Positions 46,471-56,123 are shown, counted from the first letter of the stretch. The stretch is DNA of 64,000 nt from Corynebacterium vitaeruminis (GCF_001054325.1 NZ_JVVM01000022.1:124001-188000); one strand, 5' to 3'. Translations and numbers: made by a program. Notes: a model not told the origin generated them from the sequence alone.

Positions 46471-47688
46471 GTGGTTCTAAAAATGTCGCGTCCGGAGGCC
46501 GAAACGTGGGCCTATCGTGCGGACGTGGCTGAGCAGGCTATTCGCAACCGTCATGCGGCGAAGCTCTGGGGACTCCCGGGCACGAATCTGGCAATGGCTT
46601 CCTGGCCAGCGCCGCTGCGGCACAAAGTCTTCATCAACTGGCATTACTGGTGGCAGGCACAATATCTCGACTGCCTGGTGGATGCGGCCAAGCGGGTGCC
46701 CTCCAAAGAGAAGTATCGTGCCATCCGCCAGACCACGCGGGGGATTCGCATTCGCAATCTCACGCTGCTGACTAAGAACAAGTACTACGACGATCGCGCG
46801 TGGATGACGCTGGCGCTCGGGCGTGCCGACGGCGCCCTCGGTGCGTCGGTGCCCAAGAAGACAACGGCACGGCTGATTTCGTGCTTGGCCGATGGTCGGC
46901 AGGAGTCCACGGGTGTGTTGCCGTGGCGTGAGCGGGATCTCTTTTTCAACATTCCCTCCAATGGTCCGGCAGCTATCGCTCTGGCTCGGGCTGGCCGTAT
47001 CAAGGAGGCGGAGGAGCTTATTGATTGGGTCTACGCCAACCTCCTAGCGGACTCAGGACTGCTCTACGATGGCATTCGCTTGTCCATGGCAGGCGCCGTC
47101 GTGCAGAAGGGCATGTTTACGTACAACCAGGGTGTCATGATTGGCGCTTGCCTTGAAGTGGGGCTTGCGCTTCGGGCGCACGGCCAACGTGAACAGGCGA
47201 CGAAGTACTTCACGCGCGTGCAAAACCTCATCCATGCGGTGGCAAAGGATTTGGCGACCACCGACAACGTCATCACCGGCGCCGGTGGCGGCGATGGTGG
47301 CCTGTTCAACGGCATCCTCGTGCGCTACCTCGCCGATGCCGCGGTGCGTTTGCCTAACGACGATCGCATGAATCGCGCGGCGGCCCGCATTGCTCGTCGG
47401 CTGGTTCTGGCTTCGGGGGAGAAGTGCTGGTACCACCGCCTCGAGGTCGATGGCCTGCCACTTTTCCCCGCTGACTGGAACGAGAATGCGCAGTTCCCAC
47501 AGGGCGGTTCGGTAGCGCATTCAGTCGGTGGCGCGGTGCGCAGTTCGGCGATTAAGGAGCGTGACCTCTCCGTGCAGCTGTCGGGCTGGATGCTGATGGA
47601 GGCGTGCGCCCGAGTGGCCGATTTTGTTGCGACCAAGCTGGAAAACGGTCAGTCGCTGGACTCGCCAAAACCGAGCTGCCCTGAGTAG
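46471..47688 (+). CDS. Glycoside hydrolase family 76 protein
   Basis: 405 residues starting at GTG with AAGGAG five bases upstream. GH76 enzymes are alpha-1,6-mannanases with an (alpha/alpha)6 fold. The catalytic Asp pair is visible in YYDDRAWMTLALGRA, and further family segments are LLYDGIRL and FTYNQGVMIGACLEVGLAL. No signal peptide is present, so it should act in the cytosol, which is unusual for a mannan-cleaving enzyme and may mean a turnover or glycolipid role. Confidence 0.85.
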   Translation: MVLKMSRPEAETWAYRADVAEQAIRNRHAAKLWGLPGTNLAMASWPAPLRHKVFINWHYWWQAQYLDCLVDAAKRVPSKEKYRAIRQTTRGIRIRNLTLLTKNKYYDDRAWMTLALGRADGALGASVPKKTTARLISCLADGRQESTGVLPWRERDLFFNIPSNGPAAIALARAGRIKEAEELIDWVYANLLADSGLLYDGIRLSMAGAVVQKGMFTYNQGVMIGACLEVGLALRAHGQREQATKYFTRVQNLIHAVAKDLATTDNVITGAGGGDGGLFNGILVRYLADAAVRLPNDDRMNRAAARIARRLVLASGEKCWYHRLEVDGLPLFPADWNENAQFPQGGSVAHSVGGAVRSSAIKERDLSVQLSGWMLMEACARVADFVATKLENGQSLDSPKPSCPE

Positions 47689-47821
47689 CCGCGGGGCCCT
47701 AGTTGGTCGCCATCTTGCGCTTGCCGACGCCCGCGCCACCGAGCTGTGGCCAGTCTCGCCAACAGAGAGTCGCATGCCTAGACCCTGCCATCGCCACGTC
47801 ATGCCTGGCACAATAGGACGC

Positions 47822-48232
47822 ATGAAACTCAATGACATGATGGCTCCTGCTCCCGTGAAGCTACCCATCCTCGACGAGGCTGTTGCTGCCCGCAACGGTG
47901 GCGCAAGCCCGGAGGACGTGGTTCGCGCATGTCCGCGCGATTCTCAGGCCTGGGCTGACTTGGCTGAAAGTGCTTTGTCTGAAGGCCAGGAGATTCAGGC
48001 CTACGCCTTCGCTCGCACCGGCTACCATCGCGGTCTGGACTTGCTGCGCGGAAACGGCTGGAAGGGGTTCGGCGCCATTCCGTGGGAACACGAGCCGAAT
48101 CGTGGTGTGCTTCGCGCCTTCGCAGCGTTGGCAAAGGCTGCCAAGGCCATCGGTGAGGATGATGAATTCGATCGCATGATGGCGCTGCTGCGTGACAGTG
48201 ATGAAACCGCGCTGCCAGAATTGGGTCTTTAA
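47822..48232 (+). CDS. DUF3151 family protein
   Basis: 136 residues from the ATG at 47822; the frame is open much further upstream, but the upstream part lacks homology and ribosome site. It has the typical features: ILDEAVAARNGGASPEDVVR, DSQAWADLAESAL, TGYHRGLDLLRGNGWKGFGA. The family is restricted to actinobacteria and has no known function. It is helical and soluble. Confidence 0.85.
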   Translation: MKLNDMMAPAPVKLPILDEAVAARNGGASPEDVVRACPRDSQAWADLAESALSEGQEIQAYAFARTGYHRGLDLLRGNGWKGFGAIPWEHEPNRGVLRAFAALAKAAKAIGEDDEFDRMMALLRDSDETALPELGL

Positions 48233-48264
48233 TCGCGCACAAAGACTCAGAGAGTATAAAAGCG

Positions 48265-48288
48265 CACAACAGCACAACAGCACAACAG
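48265..48288 (+). repeat. Short tandem repeat, CACAACAG x3
   Basis: Three exact 8-bp units between the DUF3151 and FUSC genes. Copy number may vary between strains; no function is seen. Confidence 0.8.
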
Positions 48289-48335
48289 CGACGCAACAAG
48301 CGCATAATTTTTCACATGAGGGTGGTGACTTCGGC

Positions 48336-49739
48336 ATGGCTGGCACAGCTGGTGGGGAAGATAAGGACGCCGCAGCTGCCACAAACCTGGAGGACATTGC
48401 TCCTGCGCATGTCGACGACCTCGTTGAGGCTAAGGAAACTCAATTCGTCGAGGATAATCCGCGACCGGATTTCCAAGATTTTCGCAATACGTACCTGCAT
48501 CCGGCATCCCGGGCAGCAAGCAAGCTGCGTCAGAAAGTACGACCCCGTACGCGTTTCCTCCATGCGGTTGACCGTGTGCGCTCCCGCTGGATGCTCATTG
48601 TTCAAGCCACGTTAGCCGCCGGTCTGGCCTACTGGTTCGCTCTTGAGGTACTGGGGCACCCCAACCCGTTCTTCGCGCCGATGGCCGCTTTCATCAGTCT
48701 CAACGTGATGACCGCAGGCCCGCGCCTAAAGCACTCTGTTGAGTTGGTGCTCGGTGCCTCGTTGGGGGTCGGCATTGGCGATGTGATTATCTCCATCCTC
48801 GGCTCGGGTATCTGGCAGCTGACCGTTGGTGTGTTCGTCGCCATGGTCATCGGGGTGTTTGTCGGCCGCGGTCCGCTCGTAGTGAACCAAGCGGCATCTT
48901 CAGCCGTGCTCATCGCCACCATTATTCCGCCGGGCACTGCTGGTTCTTATTACCGAATGATTGATGCTCTCGTCGGTGGTGTGGTGGGCATTATTGTGCT
49001 CATTGTTTTGCCGCGAAGTCCGCTGGCGGGTGCTCGTCGCAAGGTGGCCAAGGTCCTTGACATGGGTGCCGACGTCCTCTACGACATCGGCATCGGCATG
49101 AAAGAGGGCGACACCGATCGCATCCGCACCGCACTGAGCGTGGTGCGCTCCATGCAGGCACAGGTTTCGCTTATGGACCGCACTGTTGCCGACGCCGACG
49201 AGCAGGTCCGAATCTCACCGTTGCTCTGGCGCTCTCGGGATCGAATCCACTCACTGTCGCGCATGGTTCATCCAGTCGATAACGCCATGCGTAACATCCG
49301 TGTGCTCGCCCGCCGCGCTATCACCGCCCGCGAGGACCACATCGACTTCTCTCCCGAGCTATGCGAGCTTGTTCTCGGTGTGTCTGAAGGCACGCGCCTG
49401 GTCAGTCATTTGCTTGACGACGAAGCTTCCGTGCGCAGAATCCCAGAATGGGGCGAGTTGCCCTTCGAATCTGGCGATATCCCTATCGCCCAACTTTCCG
49501 AGGAGTCCGGAGAGGTCAAGCTTGAGGACGTAGTTCGGTACTTGCGTCGTCTAGCGGCGAAAATGCATCCGCGTGTAGTGGAGGACACAACGTTGTCAGA
49601 GCAGGTCGTGTTTGCGCAGTGCCGCTCGTTGGTGGTGGATCTGCTGCAGGTATGTGGCCTGTCCAGGCGTTCGGCTGTGGCGACGCTGCCGCCGACGACA
49701 CCGTTCCCAGCAATGCCACCGGAGGTATGGGACGAGTAG
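48336..49739 (+). CDS. FUSC family membrane protein
   Basis: 467 residues from the ATG at 48336; an in-frame start at 48192 overlapping the previous gene is less likely because that stretch contains the tandem repeat. Residues 90-240 form about six helices starting near LIVQATLAAGLAYWFALEVL, with the fusaric-acid-resistance-like segment PNPFFAPMAAFISLNVM, then GLP-like turns. The C-terminal half is a soluble helical domain (about 230 residues). The family includes exporters of aromatic acids and other amphiphiles. Substrate unknown. Confidence 0.85.
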   Translation: MAGTAGGEDKDAAAATNLEDIAPAHVDDLVEAKETQFVEDNPRPDFQDFRNTYLHPASRAASKLRQKVRPRTRFLHAVDRVRSRWMLIVQATLAAGLAYWFALEVLGHPNPFFAPMAAFISLNVMTAGPRLKHSVELVLGASLGVGIGDVIISILGSGIWQLTVGVFVAMVIGVFVGRGPLVVNQAASSAVLIATIIPPGTAGSYYRMIDALVGGVVGIIVLIVLPRSPLAGARRKVAKVLDMGADVLYDIGIGMKEGDTDRIRTALSVVRSMQAQVSLMDRTVADADEQVRISPLLWRSRDRIHSLSRMVHPVDNAMRNIRVLARRAITAREDHIDFSPELCELVLGVSEGTRLVSHLLDDEASVRRIPEWGELPFESGDIPIAQLSEESGEVKLEDVVRYLRRLAAKMHPRVVEDTTLSEQVVFAQCRSLVVDLLQVCGLSRRSAVATLPPTTPFPAMPPEVWDE

Positions 49740-49797
49740 CCGGTGAGACGTAGGCGCGTAGCGGCTCGCGAGTCACCAGTCGGTTACTGCCCACGTG

Positions 49798-49842
49798 CTA
49801 CTGCGGTACGCGCTACTACGGCATGCTCTACTGCGGTACGCG
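49798..49842 (-). repeat. Three 15-bp tandem units at the end of the DUF1707 gene
   Basis: CTACTGCGGTACGCG appears at 49828-49842 and again at 49798-49812, separated by a diverged copy (CTACTACGGCATGCT). Read on the minus strand, each unit encodes a version of RVPQ-stop, so the gene's last codons and stop were duplicated. Confidence 0.85.
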
Positions 49843-50550
49843 TTTGACTTCAACACCGCCGAAAGCGACGAAGCCGCGCACAATAATCTTCGGCACCTGT
49901 CCAGCACCAGTAGCGGGAAGGTTGCGCCCCGGGTTGCCAGTAACATCCGTGCCGCCGAAGATGGGCAGCACGTCGACATCAACTTGGTAGTGGTCGGGGA
50001 CAATGACGTCGACTCCGCCGAAGGCACAGCCAATGTTGACGACTGTAGTTTCCGCGGTCAGGATGGCCTCGCGGAAATCCAGGCCAGTTCCGCCGAAGGT
50101 CGCCACCGTGGTGTGTGTGGGCGCGCACGTCCAGGGGCCTCTCTTGTCGGTGCCGCCGAAGATGCCGATGGAGAGCTTCGAACCAGATGCTGCGGCGGAA
50201 CTATTAATCCGAACAGGCTGGTGATTGTTGGCCGCATTTTGTGCCACTGAGTGGTGTTCGTCCGGGACGCTGCGCAGGTTCGGGTGCGCGGATGGGGACG
50301 GGGACATCGGCGGGTGCAGGTTAGGGTTCGGGTGCGTATGTGAAGTTGGCTCGGCCAAGTTCGCGGGCAGTGACAAGTCCTGTGTCAGTGCGGGCAACTC
50401 ATCGATGTACGTCGCCTTTTGGGCTTTCTTGGTACGCTCCTGCAGTTCCGCAAAGTCGATCTGGCCATCGCGGAATGCCCATTCCAGGCGTTCCAGCGCA
50501 GTGTGGCGGGCTTGGTCGCCAGCGCGTAGACGTGGGGTGTTGTCAGTCAT
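49828..50550 (-). CDS. DUF1707 / LiaF-like domain protein
   Basis: 240 residues. The N-terminal DUF1707 motif is clear (LRAGDQARHTALERLEWAFRDGQIDFAELQERT). A Pro/His-rich linker follows, then a beta-helix-like region with repeated GG turns (IFGGTDKRG, FGGTGLDF, FGGVDVIVP, FGGTDVTG, FGGVEVKRV), as in LiaF/DUF2154 C-terminal domains. No membrane helix is seen, unlike many relatives. LiaF-type proteins act in cell-envelope stress sensing; whether this one does is unknown. Confidence 0.85.
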   Translation of the reverse strand: MTDNTPRLRAGDQARHTALERLEWAFRDGQIDFAELQERTKKAQKATYIDELPALTQDLSLPANLAEPTSHTHPNPNLHPPMSPSPSAHPNLRSVPDEHHSVAQNAANNHQPVRINSSAAASGSKLSIGIFGGTDKRGPWTCAPTHTTVATFGGTGLDFREAILTAETTVVNIGCAFGGVDVIVPDHYQVDVDVLPIFGGTDVTGNPGRNLPATGAGQVPKIIVRGFVAFGGVEVKRVPQ

Positions 50551-50684
50551 GATGCCGTCCTATCGAAACAGTGGCGGGCAGTGGCTTTAACACCCAAATG
50601 TTATCTGTACTCGAACTATCTCGCAGGAAGATTCCGCGTAGACATCTCTCGCGCAGGCAGACCATAGCTGTTTCCGCGCCACAG

Positions 50685-51605
50685 TCAGCGCACAATTTGC
50701 ATGTCGCGCAAGTGTCGGTACAGCGTCGTCTTCTCGCGCGGCTTCCTCGATTCCACGCCATCACGTACGTATCGAAAGCCCAGGCCACCAACTTGAACTG
50801 CCCGTCCTGTCATTGGCGGGTGTAGCTCGCGGGTCGGGGTTTCCTTCGCTTTTCGACGTCTGCCGCGACCCAACCCGAGCCGACTCAGCGGGCCTCTGTC
50901 GTGTCCATCCTCTTTATCGCTTTCCGCTTCCGGTACCGGAACTTCGGCCGCAACGATGCCCGGGGCATCGGGCGTGGGGCGAATCTGCAAGCCGGTGGAT
51001 GTGCCGGAGAACATCTGATGCTCGTCGACGTAGACCTCGCCAGTAAACCCATTTGCCGAGGACACTCCGGTAATTCCCGGTTCTGTCAGTAGGGCGTAAC
51101 CAATAATTGCGTGCCCGGTGTCATCGCGAATCAGTGGCACTGGCACTGTCGGTCGTGTGAGCGCAGCCGCCGCATCGAGGCCCTCTCCACTTTCGATGCC
51201 CCAGTTCTTGGCCGCGGTCGAGGGCGCGGTGGGAACATGTGCCACTTCAATCCATAGGAGATTCTTGCGCATTAGATACGTCGCCACGGCAGCCAGTGCT
51301 GCGTCGATGCCAACGACCACAATTCGCAGTGGCTCGCTTGGGTTTTGCGGAGCGGGCTGCGGAGCGCCTAGGTGGTCGACCTTTTTCTGCTTGGCGATTT
51401 CCTCCGGCGTCGGCGCCGTATCGGCAGGCAGGACTTCCTTGGCCAGGTCGTCGATGAAAGCCAGCTCCTTGCGGGTGGGAATCATCGCGACGTCGTGAAG
51501 CGCATAGGCGGGCGGTTCAGTCGGTGCAGATGCAGGCCACGATTGGCGGAGCAATTGGGAAAACGCGGGTACATCGGGGCCACACTGCAGCACAACAATA
51601 CGCAT
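50685..51605 (-). CDS. Conserved hypothetical protein beside purA
   Basis: 306 residues from the ATG at 51605, where homologue-like MRIVVLQCGPDVPAF begins; the longer open frame to 51779 overlaps purA and is rejected. The N-terminal half has alternating strands and helices (LRIVVVGIDAALAAVATYL). A C-terminal basic stretch GRGRRRKAKE precedes the end. No catalytic motif is recognised. Its position divergent from purA, 51 bases apart, suggests a shared promoter region. Confidence 0.7.
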   Translation of the reverse strand: MRIVVLQCGPDVPAFSQLLRQSWPASAPTEPPAYALHDVAMIPTRKELAFIDDLAKEVLPADTAPTPEEIAKQKKVDHLGAPQPAPQNPSEPLRIVVVGIDAALAAVATYLMRKNLLWIEVAHVPTAPSTAAKNWGIESGEGLDAAAALTRPTVPVPLIRDDTGHAIIGYALLTEPGITGVSSANGFTGEVYVDEHQMFSGTSTGLQIRPTPDAPGIVAAEVPVPEAESDKEDGHDRGPLSRLGLGRGRRRKAKETPTRELHPPMTGRAVQVGGLGFRYVRDGVESRKPREKTTLYRHLRDMQIVR

Positions 51606-51656
51606 AGGACTACACTCTAATGCGTCGTCTGCAATCCCAGGAGTTGAAGTAGGACT

Positions 51657-52946
51657 ATGGCCGCAATCATTATCGTCGGTGCCCAGTGGGGCGACGAGGG
51701 CAAGGGCAAGGCAACCGATATTCTCGGTGGTCGCGTTGACTACGTCGTCAAGCCCAACGGTGGCAACAACGCCGGCCACACTGTTGTCGTCGGTGGTGAG
51801 AAGTACGAGCTGAAGCTGCTTCCGGCTGGTGTGCTGTCGGAAAACGCCGTGCCGATTATCGGTAATGGCTGCGTGGTTAATCTCGAGGCGCTTTTCGACG
51901 AGATTGATGGTCTCGAAGCTCGCGGCGCAAAGGCCTCCCGCCTGCGCGTTTCAGGCAATGCCCACATGGTTGCTCCGTACCACCAGACGCTGGACCGTGT
52001 GACCGAGCGCTTCCTGGGTAAGCGTGCTATCGGTACTACTGGCCGCGGTATCGGCCCGACGTACGCCGACAAGGTTGGCCGTACGGGCTTGCGGGTGCAG
52101 GACATTCTGGATGAGTCGATTCTGCGCCAGAAGATTGAGTCTTCGCTGGCGCAGAAGAACCAGATTCTGGTCAAGCTGTACAACCGCCGCGCCATCGATC
52201 CGGACGAGGTCTTTGATTACTTCATGGGTTTCGCTGATCGTCTGCGCCCGATGATTATCGACTCGGAGTTTGAGCTCAACCAGGCCCTGGACGCTGGCAA
52301 GCACGTCCTCATGGAGGGCGGCCAGGCCACCATGCTCGACGTCGACCACGGCACCTATCCGTTCGTGACTTCCTCGAACCCGACTGCTGGTGGCGCCTGC
52401 GTGGGCACCGGCATTGGCCCGACGAAGATCACTTCGGTGCTGGGCATCATGAAGGCCTACACCACCCGCGTCGGTGCTGGCCCGTTCCCGACGGAGCTGT
52501 TCGACAAGTGGGGCGAGTACCTGCAGACCACCGGCGGTGAGGTCGGCGTCAACACCGGCCGTAAGCGCCGCTGCGGTTGGTACGATTCGGTGCTGGCTCG
52601 CTACGCAGCGCGCGTCAACGGCTTCACGGATTTATTCATCACCAAGCTGGACGTTCTGACCGGTATCGGCGAGATTCCGATTTGTGTCGCTTACGACGTT
52701 GACGGCGTGCGTCACGACGAAATGCCACTCACTCAGTCGGAGTTCCACCACGCTGTCCCGATTTACGAGACCATGCCTGCGTGGGACGAGGACATCACTG
52801 GCTGCCGCACCTTTGACGAGCTGCCGGACAAGGCCAAGGATTACCTGAACCGCCTGGAGGAACTCTCCGGCGCTCGCATTTCCTACATCGGTGTTGGTCC
52901 GGGCCGCGACCAGACCATCGTTGTTCATGACGTGCTGGACAACTAG
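51657..52946 (+). CDS. purA: Adenylosuccinate synthetase
   Basis: 429 residues. It joins IMP and aspartate with GTP hydrolysis, the first committed step to AMP. The P-loop-like [10 protein letters not shown] near the N-terminus, the IMP-binding [12 protein letters not shown], the [19 protein letters not shown] segment and the GTP-binding region near the C-terminus ([16 protein letters not shown]) are all present. Length is normal. Confidence 0.97.
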   Translation: MAAIIIVGAQWGDEGKGKATDILGGRVDYVVKPNGGNNAGHTVVVGGEKYELKLLPAGVLSENAVPIIGNGCVVNLEALFDEIDGLEARGAKASRLRVSGNAHMVAPYHQTLDRVTERFLGKRAIGTTGRGIGPTYADKVGRTGLRVQDILDESILRQKIESSLAQKNQILVKLYNRRAIDPDEVFDYFMGFADRLRPMIIDSEFELNQALDAGKHVLMEGGQATMLDVDHGTYPFVTSSNPTAGGACVGTGIGPTKITSVLGIMKAYTTRVGAGPFPTELFDKWGEYLQTTGGEVGVNTGRKRRCGWYDSVLARYAARVNGFTDLFITKLDVLTGIGEIPICVAYDVDGVRHDEMPLTQSEFHHAVPIYETMPAWDEDITGCRTFDELPDKAKDYLNRLEELSGARISYIGVGPGRDQTIVVHDVLDN

Positions 52947-53094
52947 CGCTGGACAATTAGTCGGGGATAGTGGCGAACTAACCGGAAAATAGTCCGGCTT
53001 TGTGACTCGGCTTTATCGAACTGTTAGATAAAAAATCTTCGGTGCCGAAACTGCTGGCTGCTTCAAAAAAAAGAACATTTGCTAACCACGCGAA

Positions 53095-53138
53095 GGCTCT
53101 GGGAATTGTCAGTTGCCCCTGGCATCCCAGAGTCATTT
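53095..53138 (+). terminator. Terminator downstream of purA
   Basis: Arms CTCTGGGA / TCCCAGAG with a long loop, followed by TCATTTTTG. It lies about 150 bases after purA. Confidence 0.65.
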
Positions 53139-53205
53139 TTGTATCGTAGGCCTCACCGCGTAGTCCAACGACAGAAGTCCTAAAGACAGAAGGCGTGTGG
53201 TTTTC

Positions 53206-53778
53206 ATGCAAAACACAGGACAACGAGTACAACGACTGGCAAGTTCCGCCGTGCTTTCCGGCGCGATGGTTTTCTCCGCAGTAGGTGGAGCAATTGCAGC
53301 TCCTGCGGCTCAGGCGAAACCGGCACCGGCTCCGGCACAGGGGGACAACTGTACCCCGAACCCGGCTGCACCCGAGATTCAGAAGGCCCTGGATAAGGTC
53401 AACAGGGAGCGCCCGAACAACCATAATGGGTGGAAGTACACTGGCACCTCCAACTTCAGCCCGTGTAGCGATTTGAGCTTTGCTCTCGCAGATCAGGCTA
53501 AGCAGGGCAACGCTCAGTCCTCCACTGTGCTGTTGATGTTCCACAAGGGTGAGTTCATTGGTACGGACTCTGACCGGCCTCAGCACATCAACAAGGTGAC
53601 GCCGACCCCTGATGGTAAGAACATTTCAGTCATCTACCACGACTGGGAGGCCCAGGAGGCCGCAGGTGCGCCGAACGCTGATGCGGCCAAGTTCACCTCT
53701 AATGTTCACTTCTTCTGGAACGGCGATCACGTCGTCCACGAGGGGAAGATTCCCGGCGGCGCGAAGCTCGCTTCCTAA
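53206..53778 (+). CDS. Secreted LppP/LprE family protein, non-lipidated form
   Basis: 190 residues from the ATG at 53206; a GTG at 53197 would add three residues. A Sec signal peptide ends near AQA (about residue 38) with no lipobox. The LppP/LprE domain is seen in GWKYTGTSNFSPCSDLSFALA, TVLLMFHKGEFIGTDS and HFFWNGDHVVHEGKIPGGA. Two Cys (NCTPN and SPCSD) could form a disulfide. Mycobacterial relatives are envelope lipoproteins of unknown function. A paralogue follows. Confidence 0.85.
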   Translation: MQNTGQRVQRLASSAVLSGAMVFSAVGGAIAAPAAQAKPAPAPAQGDNCTPNPAAPEIQKALDKVNRERPNNHNGWKYTGTSNFSPCSDLSFALADQAKQGNAQSSTVLLMFHKGEFIGTDSDRPQHINKVTPTPDGKNISVIYHDWEAQEAAGAPNADAAKFTSNVHFFWNGDHVVHEGKIPGGAKLAS

Positions 53779-53785
53779 CGGCTCC

Positions 53786-53845
53786 CGAGAACTCTCGAGA
53801 GCTTTCGAGAATTCTTGGACACTCTCGGGGACTCTTGAATTTTTC
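53786..53845. repeat. 10-bp-period degenerate tandem repeat
   Basis: About six 10-bp units (CGAGAACTCT, CGAGAGCTTT, CGAGAATTCT, TGGACACTCT, CGGGGACTCT, TGAATTTTTC) lie in helical phase between the two LppP/LprE genes. Two related units (CTTGAGAAAA, CTTGAGAGAA) occur at 53904-53923. This could be a regulatory or slippage-prone region. Confidence 0.6.
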
Positions 53846-53940
53846 CAAGTAAACTCAATTCAGAGTCGGGCATGAGAAAGTAATGCTCCGCCGTAGCTAA
53901 GTTCTTGAGAAAACTTGAGAGAACAGAAGAGGTTCCAGCC

Positions 53941-54579
53941 ATGAGTGGTCGTTCAGTTCGTCGCGGGTCGATGCTGGTTAGCGCGGCGGTCGCAGGTGTA
54001 GTGGCTTTGTCCGGTTGCTCCACTGATGAGACCGCAGCACCGACCTCTGCTCCTCAGGTAGATGAAGAAACGACCACCATCACTACGACCACCACTGTCG
54101 AGGATGACAGTGAAAGTGCAGATACCCCCAATCCGGATGTCGATGATAACGACACCGATGGGGGTTCTTCTGCGCCAACCCAGGAAGAGTCTTTCGAAGA
54201 AGCGGTTGCCGACCTGAACTCAATGGAAGGTGGCAATGGCAGCGGTTGGACAGTCACGGACAATACGAACTGGGATACCACCAGCGAGTTGACCTTTGCC
54301 TCAGCAGTACAGAATGAAATTACCCACTCAACTACCTCTGGTGCAGTGCTGCTGTTTCATAAGGGCGAGTACGTGGGTACCGCCGGTGGTCCGCAGACAA
54401 TCAACTCGGTCGAAGGCGATGGCAAAACTGTGACCGTCAATTTCTTCGATGTCAATAAAATGATTGAAGACGGCGGTGCTTTCGCCTTTAAAGACCAGTA
54501 CAACGCTCCCGTTACGTACTCCTGGGATGGGGCAGAAGTTGCTCAAGAAGGTGAGATTCCAAAGGCAGAGGGAAATTAA
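53941..54579 (+). CDS. LppP/LprE family lipoprotein
   Basis: 212 residues from the ATG at 53941. Lipobox ALSGC with Cys26 anchors it to the membrane's outer face. A long Thr/Asp/Ser-rich linker (residues 30-95) precedes the domain, which matches the previous gene's: GWTVTDNTNWDTTSELTFA, AVLLFHKGEYVGTAGG and TYSWDGAEVAQEGEIP. It lacks the two Cys of its neighbour, so only the lipid Cys remains. The pair is probably an old duplication. Confidence 0.85.
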   Translation: MSGRSVRRGSMLVSAAVAGVVALSGCSTDETAAPTSAPQVDEETTTITTTTTVEDDSESADTPNPDVDDNDTDGGSSAPTQEESFEEAVADLNSMEGGNGSGWTVTDNTNWDTTSELTFASAVQNEITHSTTSGAVLLFHKGEYVGTAGGPQTINSVEGDGKTVTVNFFDVNKMIEDGGAFAFKDQYNAPVTYSWDGAEVAQEGEIPKAEGN

Positions 54580-54770
54580 TCTCTAACCCGTGGTCTCTCC
54601 AGATGCGAGCACTGCCAGGCCGTTTTACAGTAGTGGCGCACCACACAGATTTCACACAGATTTCTGTGTCTCGTAAACCTTCGGCGATAGTATGCCGACG
54701 CTGTGTTGTCGGTACTACGCCGTCAATACGAAGTCGCTAACACTACGCCCAAAGAGGAAAATCACCGGCC

Positions 54771-56027
54771 ATGCCATCTAGCAACTCATCTGACTCCATG
54801 TTTGACGAACGGATCGAGCAGAGCGAGCAGCCACAGAACTCACGCGCCCACGGCACGCGTCGCGCAATCGCGGCCATCGCTATGGGCGCGTTTGCTATTT
54901 CTCCTATTGCAGCCTGCAGCAATGATGTGGACAACGACGCGGCGTCGTCGTCAAGCAGTGCAAGCGCGGTCAGCACCACGTCGAGTGAAGAGAAGACCTT
55001 TGAAAAGCAACAGGTCGCTGAGCTGAATGCGGCGGCGAATGTGCGGCCGACTGCGATGGCGAAGCTGCCGGAAGGCTTTGATCTGCAGTCGCACCGTGGT
55101 GGTCGCGGCGAGTGGACGGAGGAGTCCAAGCAGGCGATGGCCAACTCGCTGGAGCTGGGCGTTACGACGCTGGAGCTGGACATCGTCCTGACGAAGGATG
55201 GCGTGCCGATGGTCTGGCACGATCCGGAGATCCAAGACGATAAGTGCTCGGACACCGAGCCAGTGACGGAGGGGGATCCGCAGTACCCGTACGTCGGCAA
55301 GCTCGTGCATGACCTCACCTATGAGCAGGTGCAGACCCTGGTCTGCGACAAGAAGCTCGAGGACTTCCCGGATGCGGAGCCAATCAAGGGCAACAAGATG
55401 ATGACCCTGCCCGAGCTGTTCGAGCTAACCAAGGACAACCAGGACATCCACTTCAACATTGAGACCAAGATTGAGGGCGAAAAGCGCGCTGACTCGGCAG
55501 AACCACAGGAGTTCGTCGATGTGATTCTCGACGAGATTGACCGCGCGGGTGTGGCTGACCGTGTGATGATTCAGTCCTTCGATTGGCGCTCGTTGCCGCT
55601 CGTTGCGGAGCGGAACCCAGAGATTCCGCTGGTCATGCTGTGGGACGAGACCACCTGGAAGAAGGACTCTCCCTGGACCGGCGATGTCAACTACGACGAG
55701 GTTGACGGCGACATCATCGAGGCCGCCAAGCAGCTCGGCGTGCAGGTGCTCTCTCCGACGCACAGCATTCCCTATGGCAAGACCCCGTCGGATTCTGACT
55801 ACCACCCAGTCGCCACGCCGGAACTAATCTCCCGCGCGCATGAGGCCGGCATGAAGGTGGTGCCGTGGACCGTTAATGAAAAGGAGACCATGCGCGAGCA
55901 AATCGCCGCTGGCGTCGATGGCATTATTACCGACTACCCGACGCGCCTGCGCGAGGTTTTGTCCGAGCTGAACATGCCGCTGCCGGAGTCGGCTCCGGTG
56001 GGTGATGCAGCGATGGCGACGAATTAG
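54771..56027 (+). CDS. Glycerophosphodiester phosphodiesterase lipoprotein
   Basis: 418 residues. A lipoprotein signal with Cys49 (SPIAAC) follows an unusual 30-residue cytoplasmic lead. The GDPD TIM barrel starts near QSHRGGRGEWTEES with His108; the acid cluster TTLELDIVLTKDGVPMVWHD supplies metal and catalytic residues. Later GDPD features are HFNIETKIEG and PWTVNEKE plus GVDGIITDYP near the end. It hydrolyses glycerophosphodiesters to glycerol 3-phosphate and an alcohol outside the cell, which serves phosphate or glycerol scavenging. Confidence 0.92.
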   Translation: MPSSNSSDSMFDERIEQSEQPQNSRAHGTRRAIAAIAMGAFAISPIAACSNDVDNDAASSSSSASAVSTTSSEEKTFEKQQVAELNAAANVRPTAMAKLPEGFDLQSHRGGRGEWTEESKQAMANSLELGVTTLELDIVLTKDGVPMVWHDPEIQDDKCSDTEPVTEGDPQYPYVGKLVHDLTYEQVQTLVCDKKLEDFPDAEPIKGNKMMTLPELFELTKDNQDIHFNIETKIEGEKRADSAEPQEFVDVILDEIDRAGVADRVMIQSFDWRSLPLVAERNPEIPLVMLWDETTWKKDSPWTGDVNYDEVDGDIIEAAKQLGVQVLSPTHSIPYGKTPSDSDYHPVATPELISRAHEAGMKVVPWTVNEKETMREQIAAGVDGIITDYPTRLREVLSELNMPLPESAPVGDAAMATN

Positions 56028-56123
56028 TAACCCCGGCTGGTACCAGCAAAACTCGCCTGTAGCCCTGTTTTTGCCCGTGTTTAGCTATGCGCGCCGGGCG
56101 CGTTTCGTGTCACACTTGGCCTT

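Noticed and set aside
50685..51779. Longer start of the hypothetical gene beside purA
   Set aside because: It would overlap the purA coding region by over 100 bases; the ATG at 51605 starts at a typical MRIVVLQCG.
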